Assembly (NCBI GenBank): GCA_965644315.1
Contig: CBFFRQ010000009.1
Location: 1 to 32,598, forward strand
Direction of reading: 5' to 3'
Origin: Caecitellus pseudoparvulus
Lineage: Eukaryota; Bigyra: Bicosoecida
DNA: 32,598 bases
This document shows, piece after piece, positions 18,111-27,484 of the stretch (positions are counted from its first letter, which is position 1; each line of letters starts with the position of its first letter). Below the pieces are notes generated by a model that saw only the letters and a program-made list of their open reading frames with translations, was not told the origin of the DNA and ran no database searches. The translations under genes and the position numbers were made by a program.

Positions 18111-20643
18111 GCCTGGCGGGCGCACGCCCTGAGAGAATATCGACTGCATGTCTGCACTGGTGGACACTGACATGCTGGCGCGCGCGTGCAGGTCAGGGGG
18201 CAGAGGGCGGCGGGAGAAGTGGCGGCGAAGCGGCGCCGCACCTCCGCCTGGCGCTGGCGCCACGAGGTGGCCCAGGCCCAGCTGTGGTGGGAGCGCAACA
18301 GTCCCTGTCCTGGGCCACGGAGAGTCGTGCTGGGCGTGGGCCGCGACAGGGGTGGCGTGGGGCTCCAGGTCGGCGTGCCCAGTCTCCTCGTCGCTGTCGA
18401 TGGCCACCGCGCCGCCGTCCAGCAGCTGCAGGCACTGCGAGTCCTCACTCCAGGTGCTGCCGGTCTCCCAGTCATCCCCCGAGGGCGACTTCGCGTGGGC
18501 GGCGCCGCCTCCTGGAGACAGGAAGCCAGCCCCTTCCCTGGACCTCAACCAGGCTGCCGCGGCCGGCGTGTCTCGTCCACGGCTGCTCATGAGCAGGGAC
18601 AGGGCACCCGCTCCCCAACTCGTGTAATGGGCTGCCGCCATTGCAGACAGCGCTTGGTCGTGGCGAGATGGAGGCGCCGCGTCTTGGTGTCGCTGGGCTG
18701 GGGTGGACTCCAGAAGGCTCGGGTGCAGCACGACAGCCGGCAGTATCGCCTCCAACACATCGGCCACGGGGTCCGCCACCTCCCCTGCCAACGGCCGACT
18801 CACCACGGCAGGCCCAACCTCGCCATAGTCACTGTCGTAGTCGACTGGCCCTGCCGACGCCGCATCCACAGTCGAGACTTCCTCGGCAAGTGGGGTGGCA
18901 GGGGGGCGTTCCACTGCAGGCGCGCGCTGTGCCCGCAGCCGCCGCAGCATCCACGACAGCAATACGTCTCCCACAGACACAGGCTCGGCGTCAGCCAGCG
19001 CCCACGCCGTGCCATGCAGTGCTGACACTCGCTGGTCAACTGCCATATGCCTTGAAGCAGCCAGCAAGGCAGCATGGCGGCCATGGGCACTCCGACTCAC
19101 GCTGGCAGCTTTGCGCCTGAAACGATGCCGCAGCGCAGACGCCAGGCGCCGAGACCACTTCAGACTGGTGCGCACGGCAGCTGCAGCACAGACACGGGTG
19201 GCGTCAAAGCCGGCAACTGTGTGATCCTCCTCCTGGGCGCAGGCGCCGGGGCTGCTGTGCGGCGGCGTGCTGGCGGCGCTTGCCACGGCGTGGCAGGTGA
19301 GCGGTACCCACGACCCCGTCAGCCGGCGCCTGTGACGGGCCAGCCTGCGCCATAGGTGCCACTCAAAGGCCCGCACGTCGAACATGAAAGGGCGGGGCGT
19401 CGCGTGGCAACCTTCACCCGGCAAGGCGCCAAAGTTGAAGGTGAGGGGGTGTGGGCTGTCCACTCCGACGGCCGGCCACAGCGGCGCCCGAACGTCCACC
19501 CCGGTGAAAGCGTATCCCACAAAGGCCCCGTTGAGGGTGTAGAAAATGCGGCCCGCTCGGAGGTGGGGGGCATCCACTCGGTGCTCGCTGGCTGGCACCG
19601 TGCTGGAGAAGTCCACGCCGCAGCCGACCGTGTCCCCAGCGCCAAAGGCAGGGCCGAAGCGCATGCCCACACCCGTGCGGTGGAAGCGCTTGCCGTCGTC
19701 AGAGTGCCAGCCATAGCTGGCTGCATCCCAACCAGGCATGCGCCCCAGCAGAGGGAAGCGAGCCGTGCTGAGGCCCACCGCAACGCATGAGCCCATGGCT
19801 GCCACGTCAGGCGGCATCCACGGCTCCTCTCCCTCCTCTCCTTGCCCTCTGCCCCCCACGTTGCCGATGGTGACTTCGAAGTAACTCGTCAGGCGCGGCA
19901 TCAGCATGCAAGAAACGTGGCCAGTGTCCACCGCCACAGGGGCCTGCCGAGTTGAGCAGGGCGTGGCTGCAGCTTGACTGCGGTGCACCGGCACGTGGGG
20001 GCTGGCCAGCTCTGCAGGCTGCACCACAGCCCCGATGTACGGTGCGCAGGCACAGAGAGCTGCCAAGCCAACCCTGGAAGCCTTGCGCTTCCCAGGCTGC
20101 AGCGCCACTCCGAAGCCTGGCAAGGCAAAGTCACTGGTGCACGCGCGGTCGCCTTCCCGGCCTGACGAGTGCACGACGGTCAACGACTCGCCTGTCGCAG
20201 ACGCCTCAGGGATGGACAGGCCAACAGAAGTCGCAAGAGCCTCGTTCACACTGGTTGGCCCCCGTTGGCAGGCGCTGTACACTGCTGGCCATGAGCCAGG
20301 CCTGCGTGCGCGGCAGTGACGTGGAAACGTGGGCGTCGGGCACGAGCCAGCCGAGACGCCGCAACGTACAGCAGTGCATCTGCCAGCATGGGACCCGCTT
20401 TCACCCGTCGCGACAGGCGAGAAGCTATGAATGGCTTCCACACTTCCCATGATGTGGCGCTGCTGCTCCACTCTCGACTCAGGCGCCTGCGCCATGTGCA
20501 CGGGGAATTGCAGAAGCAACCTGCGGAAATCAGTTCTCCATGTCCACTCACCTGCATCGCAGCACCTGCCTTGGCGAGCAAAAAGACAGCACTCGAATGC
20601 GAGTGGCATCTGCCGAACACCACTCTCTGTGTTTTCCGTCCAT
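18090..20643 (-). CDS. F-box and SPRY domain protein (FBXO45-like architecture)
   Basis: Probably the substrate-binding subunit of an SCF-type ubiquitin ligase: the F-box would dock SKP1 and SPRY would bind the target. Exons 20643-20552, 20486-20370 and 20301-18090 give ~806 residues; introns are 65 and 68 nt, both phase 2. Only this splicing unites the frames. Joined exons 1-2 read RIRVLSFCSPRQVLRCRRLSREW, a good F-box helix pattern, followed by SWEVWKPF. SPRY covers ~205-385: SYFEVTIG, GWDAASYGWHSDDGKRFH, GDTVGCGVDF, GRIFYTLNGAFVGYAF and WPAVGVDSP in the usual order. The long C-terminal half is Ala/Arg-rich with short helices (DVLLSWMLRRLRAQR) and has no recognised domain. FBXO45 proteins are much shorter (~290 aa), so orthology is uncertain. 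Upstream in-frame ATGs at 20733 and 20754 could extend the start. The stop lies in the 44-bp repeat. Confidence 0.75.
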
Positions 20644-20868
20644 TTCCGTCCGCACACGTTGAGCTGCCTGCCTGCCCTGCGTGCTTGACCGACTTGCGTT
20701 GCTCACGATGTGGCTCTCGTGCAGCTGGGCCATTCTCTCAGCGCACACGACCATCGAGAGGCCCAAGTGCAAACTTCCAGACAAATCTCGACGAATCCCT
20801 TTTGAATTGAGAAACAGTGTGTTTTGCCCCTGCGGCCCAGTGCGGCAGCCACGCTGGCCAGGGCAGCT

Positions 20869-23099
20869 TCAGCCAAAGAGATCGTCCACTGTGAGCCCCT
20901 CCAACACCTGCCGCACTTCTGCCGCCAGCCCGGGGGCTTTCACGCCACTCCCACTTGCGCAAACCAGGGGCTCCTCCTCTGCGTCTGCTTTCAGCGAAGA
21001 GAGTGTGCGGGGAGCAGCAAAGGCACGCGGCCGGCGCCGGGAAGCGTGGCCCTCGCTTGCCGCGGGCGAGCCGCCTCCAAGCACCTCCTGCTCGTCAGGC
21101 GAATCGACCAAGTCCACCACCTGATCCCCTACTGCCTCTGCTGCTGGAGATGCAGTCACCAGCGTTGAGTAGAACGCCAGCACCTCTGGATGTACCTTCA
21201 CGCTGGCTTGAGAAAAGCCTGACACTCGCATGCGGGGGAGGGACACACCACGGCTCAGGGCCACGTAGGCCTGCCCAAACTCAAACACTCCATCCACAGC
21301 CACGTCCAGGAAGTCAATGGTCATGCCCTGAGCCTTGTGGATGCTCAGCGCGTAGGCCAGTTTCAACGGCACCTGCGTCCGTACAGCCACCGGGTGCCCG
21401 CCCTGCTCGATGTTCCAGCTGCCCACCTGCACTGTGGACATGACGCTGCGCTCTTCGTCCCCTGGCCCTGCCCCAGGGGGTGCGAAGCGCACCCTTGGGA
21501 GGCGAGTCGGCCAGCCCCCCTCCTCGTTGGTGACAAAGTCCACCACCACCCCGCGGGCCCCATTCACCAGCCCTGCTGACGCGTCAAGGTTCTTCAGCAA
21601 GATGACTTGGGCCCCGGGCTTGAGCTCCAGCAGTGTGGGGGCGGAGCTGTTGGCGGCAAGCGCCCGCATGTGCCGCTCGTCCCCCGTGTCCTGGGCTTCG
21701 TACCGAACCACCTCGCCCTCGCACTTCCGCAGCTGCTCAGCATTGATGCGGTCCACGTCACGATTCCTCGCAAACAGCCTTGTGGGGGTGAGGCCTGCCA
21801 CGCCCCGCTTCACGTCTGCCCCTGCTCGCGACAACGTGCGCATGACCGCCGCGTCCACGTGGCCCACCCTCACCGCGTTCAGGACGCGCAGAAGAGCTGG
21901 GTCGCTTTGGCGGTACACTGTGCGCAGGACCACCTTGTGGGGAACCATGTCCTCCCAACAAGCCGCCTGGAACGCAAAGATGGGTCCACCCCCCGCCGCC
22001 GCCCCAGCCGCACCGCTCAGCAGCCCGACGGGGGGCAGTTGGAAGAAGTCCCCTGTCAGCACCACTTGCAGGCCACCAAACGGAGCTGAACTGCCCCGCA
22101 CTGCCCTGGCCACTTCCTCTGCCTTCTCCAGCAGGCGTCCGTCCAGCATGGACACTTCGTCTATGATCAGGCAGCGCGCGCTGCGCCACCGCGCCACGCT
22201 CGCGGGGGACTCCGTCACCTTCCGCACCAGCGCCCGCACAGGGCCCTTCCCCAGCCCGATGCCTGCGAACGAATGAAACGTCGTCCCACCCAGCGCGCAC
22301 GCTGCGATGCCCGTCGCAGCTGTCACGTGCACAGCTTCCGGTGCGCCGTACTTATCCCGCAGCGCCTCCACGCAGTGGCGCAGCAGGAACGACTTTCCCG
22401 TCCCAGCAGACCCCGTGAAAAAGACAGAGCTACCGCTGGTCACCAAGTCCCACACTTGTGCTTGCTCTGGAGACATGGACACCCCCCCACGCTCCACACT
22501 CGGCGCTTGAGCCGCAGGCACCTCGCAGGCTCGGAGGAGCGCTGAGGAAATGGCCGCCACCTGACTTGCACTTTGTGCAGACGCAGCCTTGACTGGAGCT
22601 ACGGCTACTGGCTGCCGGGGCCTCTTGGCTCCGCCATGTGGCGCTTGCCTCTGCAACGTGTGGAGACCTGTCCCTGCACGATGGCCGTGGCTCTGTTGAG
22701 TCGGCTGCAGTCCCTGCGCACCCGGCCGCCTGCTGGCCAGCTCCATGCCGCTGGGGCCCATGGACACGTGATTCAGACGAATCATTTCCAGAACCTTGGC
22801 TTTCACTTCGTGCCGTGGCACGCCAGATAGTCTGTGCGCGAAGGGACAAGAATGAGCGAAGCAATTTCCGCACACCCTCGCGCTCCGCGCAACACTCACG
22901 TCCCGAACAGCGCCTGGCGCCTCCACGCTCGAAGCTTCATGGAAAAGACGCCACAAAGCACATTGCATAGACCTTCGATGTCCAGCCTGCTGTCAGGGTG
23001 CTGTGCTGCGAAGGCCAGCACTGCGCCACGCACGTCTGGCGCTGGGCGATGACGGCCGCCTCCGCCTGCTCCTTGGCCTGACGCGCGCCCGGAGTCCAT
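20869..23099 (-). CDS. PIF1: PIF1-family 5'-3' DNA helicase
   Basis: PIF1 helicases unwind DNA and RNA-DNA hybrids, resolve G-quadruplexes, maintain mitochondrial DNA and, in yeast, strip telomerase from ends. Exons 23099-22900 and 22831-20869 join across a 68-nt intron (GTGAGT...GCACAG, phase 2) to ~720 residues. The helicase core shows Walker A GSAGTGKSFLL (~207-214), TAATGIAACALGGTTFHSFAGIG (motif Ia), CLIIDEVSMLDG (motif II), LTGDFFQLPPV (motif III), LRTVYRQSDP (motif IV) and, near the C-terminus, ALSIHKAQGMTIDFLDVAVDGVFEFGQAYVALSRG, the PIF1 signature followed by motif VI. All motifs are intact. The ~190-residue N-terminal extension is poorly conserved and has no obvious mitochondrial presequence. 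Its closeness to the telomere is probably coincidence. The start ATG at 23099 is the one nearest the conserved-looking exon 1 segment. Confidence 0.92.
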
Positions 23100-23769
23100 G
23101 GCTGTCGCACAAGGCGCCCATCCCCAATAGGACCGGGCTGCCAACGACCGCGCCTGTCTCGTGTCCAGCGTCCAAGTGACTCTCAGGAATCTGCAGCCGT
23201 TTCTGGACGGAGAAGCTCCAAGGCTCGGACCAGACTTTGACAAGGCTCAAACCACACCAAACTGGACCGTGCGAGCACACCTTCCTCAAGGAGCTTTGGT
23301 TCCTTTTTGCTTTTGTAGTGGGTAAAAATTCTATCCTTTAGTGATTCATCTTTTTTACGTAGGTCTCCTGATTGCCCTACACAAACACGGCCTTAGTCCG
23401 AATGCTCCGCGAGTCGTCTGCAAATATTCCTCGTACTTCGAGACGGCTGGCACACTGCAACGCTGTCCAACGCGGGACGGCCGTGCATAGTACTGTTGCT
23501 CCCCACAAAATACGCTTGCTCTGAAGTTGTTTGCACCCGCTCCGCTGTGAGGCGGCCCTCCGCCGCTCACTTCCTTGGCCGCGGCATTTAGCTTTCATGC
23601 ACTCCAAGCTTTGCCTAAATTCACGGCACATGGGAAACTCCCTCCTTGCCTCTCTCTGCGTATAACATCCTTGCCGTCATTCCATCATACTCTGCATCCT
23701 TGCCGGCTGCCGTTTGTCTCCGTGCCCAGCGCAGGTCAACGCCAGAGAGAAACGCTCCGAGTGTTGAGC
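23100..23769. other. Divergent intergenic region with an AT-rich patch
   Basis: These 670 bases separate the PIF1 gene (minus) from the membrane-protein gene (plus) and must hold both promoters. The patch from about 23285 to 23385 is clearly AT-richer than anything else outside the telomere, with runs of T and TAAAAATT. It is a candidate nucleosome-poor promoter core or a small RNA gene, but I could not match it to a tRNA or spliceosomal RNA. Confidence 0.5.
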
Positions 23770-24870
23770 ATGGCCGCTGCTCGTGGCGCTGCGGCGAGCC
23801 CACTTGAAGCATCAATGGTTTCCATTGCACCACCCCACAGTGCTTCAAGTGACCCCCCCGCTTTGAGCCTGGGAGGCTCATCGACTGCGCTGGCCCCAGG
23901 GCACTTCAGCGCTGCCAGTCCCCTGGCAAGCAGGCGCAGCAGCTCCGCAGCAAGGCATTCCTTGGAGGTAGGAGATCCAGGGCCGGATGGAGGCCCATAC
24001 CCGGATGAAATCAGCGTCGAAGACTTCCTGCGCCAGACAGAGCTTGCCAACTTCAAGCTTTGCCACCAGCCGGCGAGGGAGCGTGTCAGTCTGGCCTCGT
24101 GCCTGATCCTGGCCATCATGGGGGCAGCGGCATGTCTTGTTCCCGTGGTGCTTGGCGGCCAGATCGTGTGGTACGGGGGCGTGGTGTTGCCATGCATCGT
24201 CTGCATTTGGCTGTTTTCGGAGTGGTACCCCATTCAAGTGCGCGTTACCGGCAGCCACCTGGGCGTGCGGTTCAAGTGGATGGACCTGCCACCTGAGCTG
24301 TCGGTGTGGCAGCTGACGCCCGTCAAGCTCGTGTCCAGCATCGACCACGTGGTGCAGAAGGATCTGCCTCCAGCGAGGTCCCCCTGCTGCACCAGTCGAG
24401 TCGACTTTCGCTTGTCGACGAACGGTTGCCTGCCGACAGGGGACGCTTGCGTCATTGAGTTCGCCCCGAGGCGGAAGAGCGCAAGGAAGGGTCGCGGCAA
24501 CACCACTCCCGTGGCAAGTCCGCCATCACAGCCAAGTGAGGACGGCCAGAACGTGCAAGGCGGGGGCCAGCCCGGCCAGTCATGCTGGGCAGCCGTGTTA
24601 CGACTGTGCTGCTGCGCAGGGAGCGTGACAGCCACGCCCAACACGATGCTCCTGACGCCAGCTGGCAACATGCACGTCTTCACACACCGCCTGCGCAATG
24701 CCGTGTTCATGTGGAAGAAAGGCGGTGCGCGGGTGGAGCACCACTTGAAAACCCTGGCATCGTTCCGGAACTTGGGCCTCAGTTCAAAGAGCTCCCGCCT
24801 GCTGAAGGGAGAAACGGTGCAAGTGGAAAACTCCCTGCAAGCCGCAGGCCCCGCACTGCAACGCAAGTAG
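23770..24870 (+). CDS. Predicted two-pass membrane protein, family unknown
   Basis: This is the only clear plus-strand host gene. It starts at ATG 23770 and has one open frame of 366 residues; the frame is open upstream but without an ATG. The first ~100 residues are Ser/Ala/Pro-rich and likely cytosolic and disordered. Two hydrophobic segments at ~107-129 (SLASCLILAIMGAAACLVPVVL) and ~133-153 (WYGGVVLPCIVCIWLF) form a tight hairpin. The region after them (YPIQVRVTGSHLGVRFKWMDLPPE, later CVIEFAPRRK and NTMLLTPA) resembles a beta-rich, PH-like fold seen after membrane hairpins in bacterial and algal proteins, interrupted by a disordered Ser/Gly/Gln insert and Cys-rich LRLCCCAGS. This is pattern-based inference; no family is named. 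The stop is 27 bp from the convergent helicase gene. Confidence 0.75.
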   Translation: MAAARGAAASPLEASMVSIAPPHSASSDPPALSLGGSSTALAPGHFSAASPLASRRSSSAARHSLEVGDPGPDGGPYPDEISVEDFLRQTELANFKLCHQPARERVSLASCLILAIMGAAACLVPVVLGGQIVWYGGVVLPCIVCIWLFSEWYPIQVRVTGSHLGVRFKWMDLPPELSVWQLTPVKLVSSIDHVVQKDLPPARSPCCTSRVDFRLSTNGCLPTGDACVIEFAPRRKSARKGRGNTTPVASPPSQPSEDGQNVQGGGQPGQSCWAAVLRLCCCAGSVTATPNTMLLTPAGNMHVFTHRLRNAVFMWKKGGARVEHHLKTLASFRNLGLSSKSSRLLKGETVQVENSLQAAGPALQRK

Positions 24871-24897
24871 GCTGGCACACCCACCCGCGCCTTGGAG

Positions 24898-27286
24898 TCA
24901 GCGTGAGTTGCGGGAGTCCTGCGTCAGGACGCGCAAGCGCTCGGACAGCGCGCCGCTCGCAGACTCCAAGGCACGCTGCAGTCCAGCGCCGCCCTCGAGA
25001 GACTCAGGCAGTGGGGCTGCCTCCAGCTCTAGCTGACTGCTTTCGGGGCCGAGGGGGTGTTCCAGCACGCCGGCTTGTCGCAGGGCATCTCGCATGGGCC
25101 CTGTGAACCCTTTGCCAGCCGAGAGCCGCTCGCTGGCTGGCTGCTCGGCATTGGCCTTTGCCAGGGCACGGCGCTTGGAAGGAAGCATGCGCCGCCTGGT
25201 GGCCTTTGGGCGTTCCTTGCCCCCTGCTTGCTGCACCGAGTCACGCTGGGGGGCCAACTGCTGCAAGTAGTGCTGGCGGCTGCTGGACAGGTCTCCCAGA
25301 GGCAGGCCGACAGAGGATGAGGCATGGATGGCCTTTGCCAGGGGAAGGTCCTTGCGAGTGACGAGGCTGGTGGCCACTCCCACTGCCCCTGCCCGCGCAG
25401 TGCGCCCCACGCGGTGCAAGAACTCCACAGGGCTGTCCGGGAAGTCCGCGGACACGACGTGCCCCACCAAGGGCAGGTCCAGCCCTCGGGCGCCAGCGTC
25501 CGTGCACACGAGGACAGGCGTCAAGCCGGCCTGGAATGCAGCGAACTCTTTCTGCCGCACCTTGAACGGCATGTCCTTGTGCAGGGCCACGTTGGGGATG
25601 CCGTGCTCGTCCAGCGCCCGCCCCGTCGCCCGCGCACTGGCGGCAGTGTTGACGAAGACAATGGTCCGGGGCAAGGCCAGCGACAGCGACTGCAGCACCG
25701 GCACTGCGCGCTCCCAGTCGGCCTGCAGCAGCGCGTCGGTGTTCACACCCACAAGGTCCAGCACGGGCGCAGAGGCTGCCTCACCGCTGCTGGCTCGGTG
25801 CAGTGCCTCCACAGACGCAGCTGCAGCGCGCACCATGCTCCTGGACACTGGCAGCTCAGCATCTGGCTCACGAACTTGGCTGTGTGCCGCAGGGGGGGAG
25901 TCACCGTCCCTTGGCGCCTCCTGCGCGGCAGCTCCGTCTGGCGTCGTTGCCAGCGTTGTCGACCACACACTGGGGGCAGCTGCATGGTGGGCAGGCGCCC
26001 TGCCTGAAGCAGCACTCACCGATGGTGCCACTGCAGCGCTGACTGCCTCCTGCCCTGGCATGCGGTCACGGGGGCTGCGCAGACTGCCAGCCGCCTGGAG
26101 CAGCGCCTTCAGCTGCCCCGTGCTCGCCACAGACTGCTGTCGTGGCGCATTGCCAGAGGCAAGGCTCAAGGGTTCACCTGACTCGATCGCCTTCATGATG
26201 CCCGGTCGCATGGCCATGTAGTATTGCTTGATGGAATCCACCAAGACAGCGTGCTTGTTGCCTGTTGCCCCGCCGCGAACCTGCACGAAGTGCTGCGTCA
26301 GCGCTGGGGGCGGGCGATTGCCGCTGGCGTCCCCACCCATGAGCACTTCGCCACCTGCCAAAGCGGCCGCTGCCTTGGTCGTCCCCTTCTTCGTCGTCGC
26401 GCCGGCGAAGATGAACTGCACCGCCCGGGCCTGCGTGGCAGCCGCGCCTCGAGCGGCCGTCGCGATGCGGCGCACCTGAGGGAGGAACCCCTCTGACTCG
26501 GACAGCAGCGTGTCTGCTTCATCCAGTACCAAAGTCGAGACGTCTGCCACAGACACTGACCGATCGTCCAGCAGTGCGAGCAGCCTGCCGGGAGTACAAA
26601 CGACTACGTCCGGTGCGTCAAGCAACGCCTTGCGCTGGGGAGCTGGCCTGGCGCCGCCGTAGACGCCCACGGTCCGAAGCTTGGCAGTTCGAGCAGTACT
26701 CTTGCACACTCCCTGTTGAGCCAGTGGGGGGGCGGCAGCGTGATGGCGTGGCGTGGCAGGGTGCGCGGGCAGGCCTACGCACCAGAACCTGGGCAACTAG
26801 TTCACGCGTTGGCACGATGATGAGCGCTCGAGGACGCTTAGGCCGAGCGGTGACTCCGTTCTCCTCTTCATCGACCTTCAAGCGGTGCACCAGGGGGGCC
26901 ACATAGGCCAGCGTCTTTCCTGACCCTGCGCTCGGCCGTGTTTTGTTGTGAAGAGAAGCCAGACGATGCGCAGCATGACTCCCTGCACCTACCAGTGTGC
27001 GAGTGAATGAAGACGTGGTCTCCAGCGACGACTTTAGGAATGCATGAAGCCTGCGGTCGCCAAGGCAGGGCAGGGTGAGGTGGGAACTCAACAAATGCGG
27101 CCGTAAAGCCCTTACTTGGACGGGTGTGGGCTCGTGAACAAGCTGCTGCGCGAGGCCTTGCTGCACGGCAGGGGATAGACCAAGAGCTTCAAATGACCCA
27201 GCCCACCGCACAGGAAGATGTAAGACTGGGCACAGCCGGGCACGTGCCGCTGCACGATGTGTGCCACAGCGCAAGGCTGCTGCCAT
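24898..27286 (-). CDS. DEAD-box RNA helicase, probably organellar
   Basis: ATP-dependent RNA helicase. Exons 27286-27116, 27050-26993, 26925-26783 and 26712-24898 join in phase to 728 residues (introns 65, 67, 70 nt). The 58-nt second exon is essential: it supplies IPKVVAGDHVFIHSHTG, completing the P-loop with GSGKT. Motifs in order are Q motif (FEALGLSPAV...EPTPVQ), TGSGKT (~76-81), PTREL (~115-119), TPGR, DEAD (~188-191), GAT in place of SAT (~228), IVFVNT, CTDAGARGLDLP and HRVGRTARAG. An insert of ~180 low-complexity residues splits the two RecA domains after LVDSIKQYYMAMRPG. The N-terminus (MAAALRCGTHRAAARARLCP) is Arg/Ala-rich without acids, like a mitochondrial or plastid presequence. 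The arrangement recalls DDX28 or plant RH39-type organelle ribosome-assembly helicases; that assignment is inference. Confidence 0.92.
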
Positions 27287-27484
27287 GCCTGTGCTGGGCC
27301 GGCGAAACGCAGGCGAAACGATGCACAACTCAGCACAACCCAGTACAACTCAGCACGGGTTCTGCTGCCAGCAGTTTGCAACGCCAAGGCTAACGTAAGG
27401 GTGAGTTCGCACGCTGCATTTTTCCACCTGCAACGGGGTGCACACGCTGGACTGCGGGGCAGAAGGGCTCACCAGTGAGGTCGG

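Noticed and set aside
20521-20551. 31-nt intron at the start of the F-box/SPRY gene (acceptor TTTCCGCAG)
   Set aside because: It is too short for the pattern here. The 65-nt choice ending GGCGCAG restores an F-box and fits the phase.
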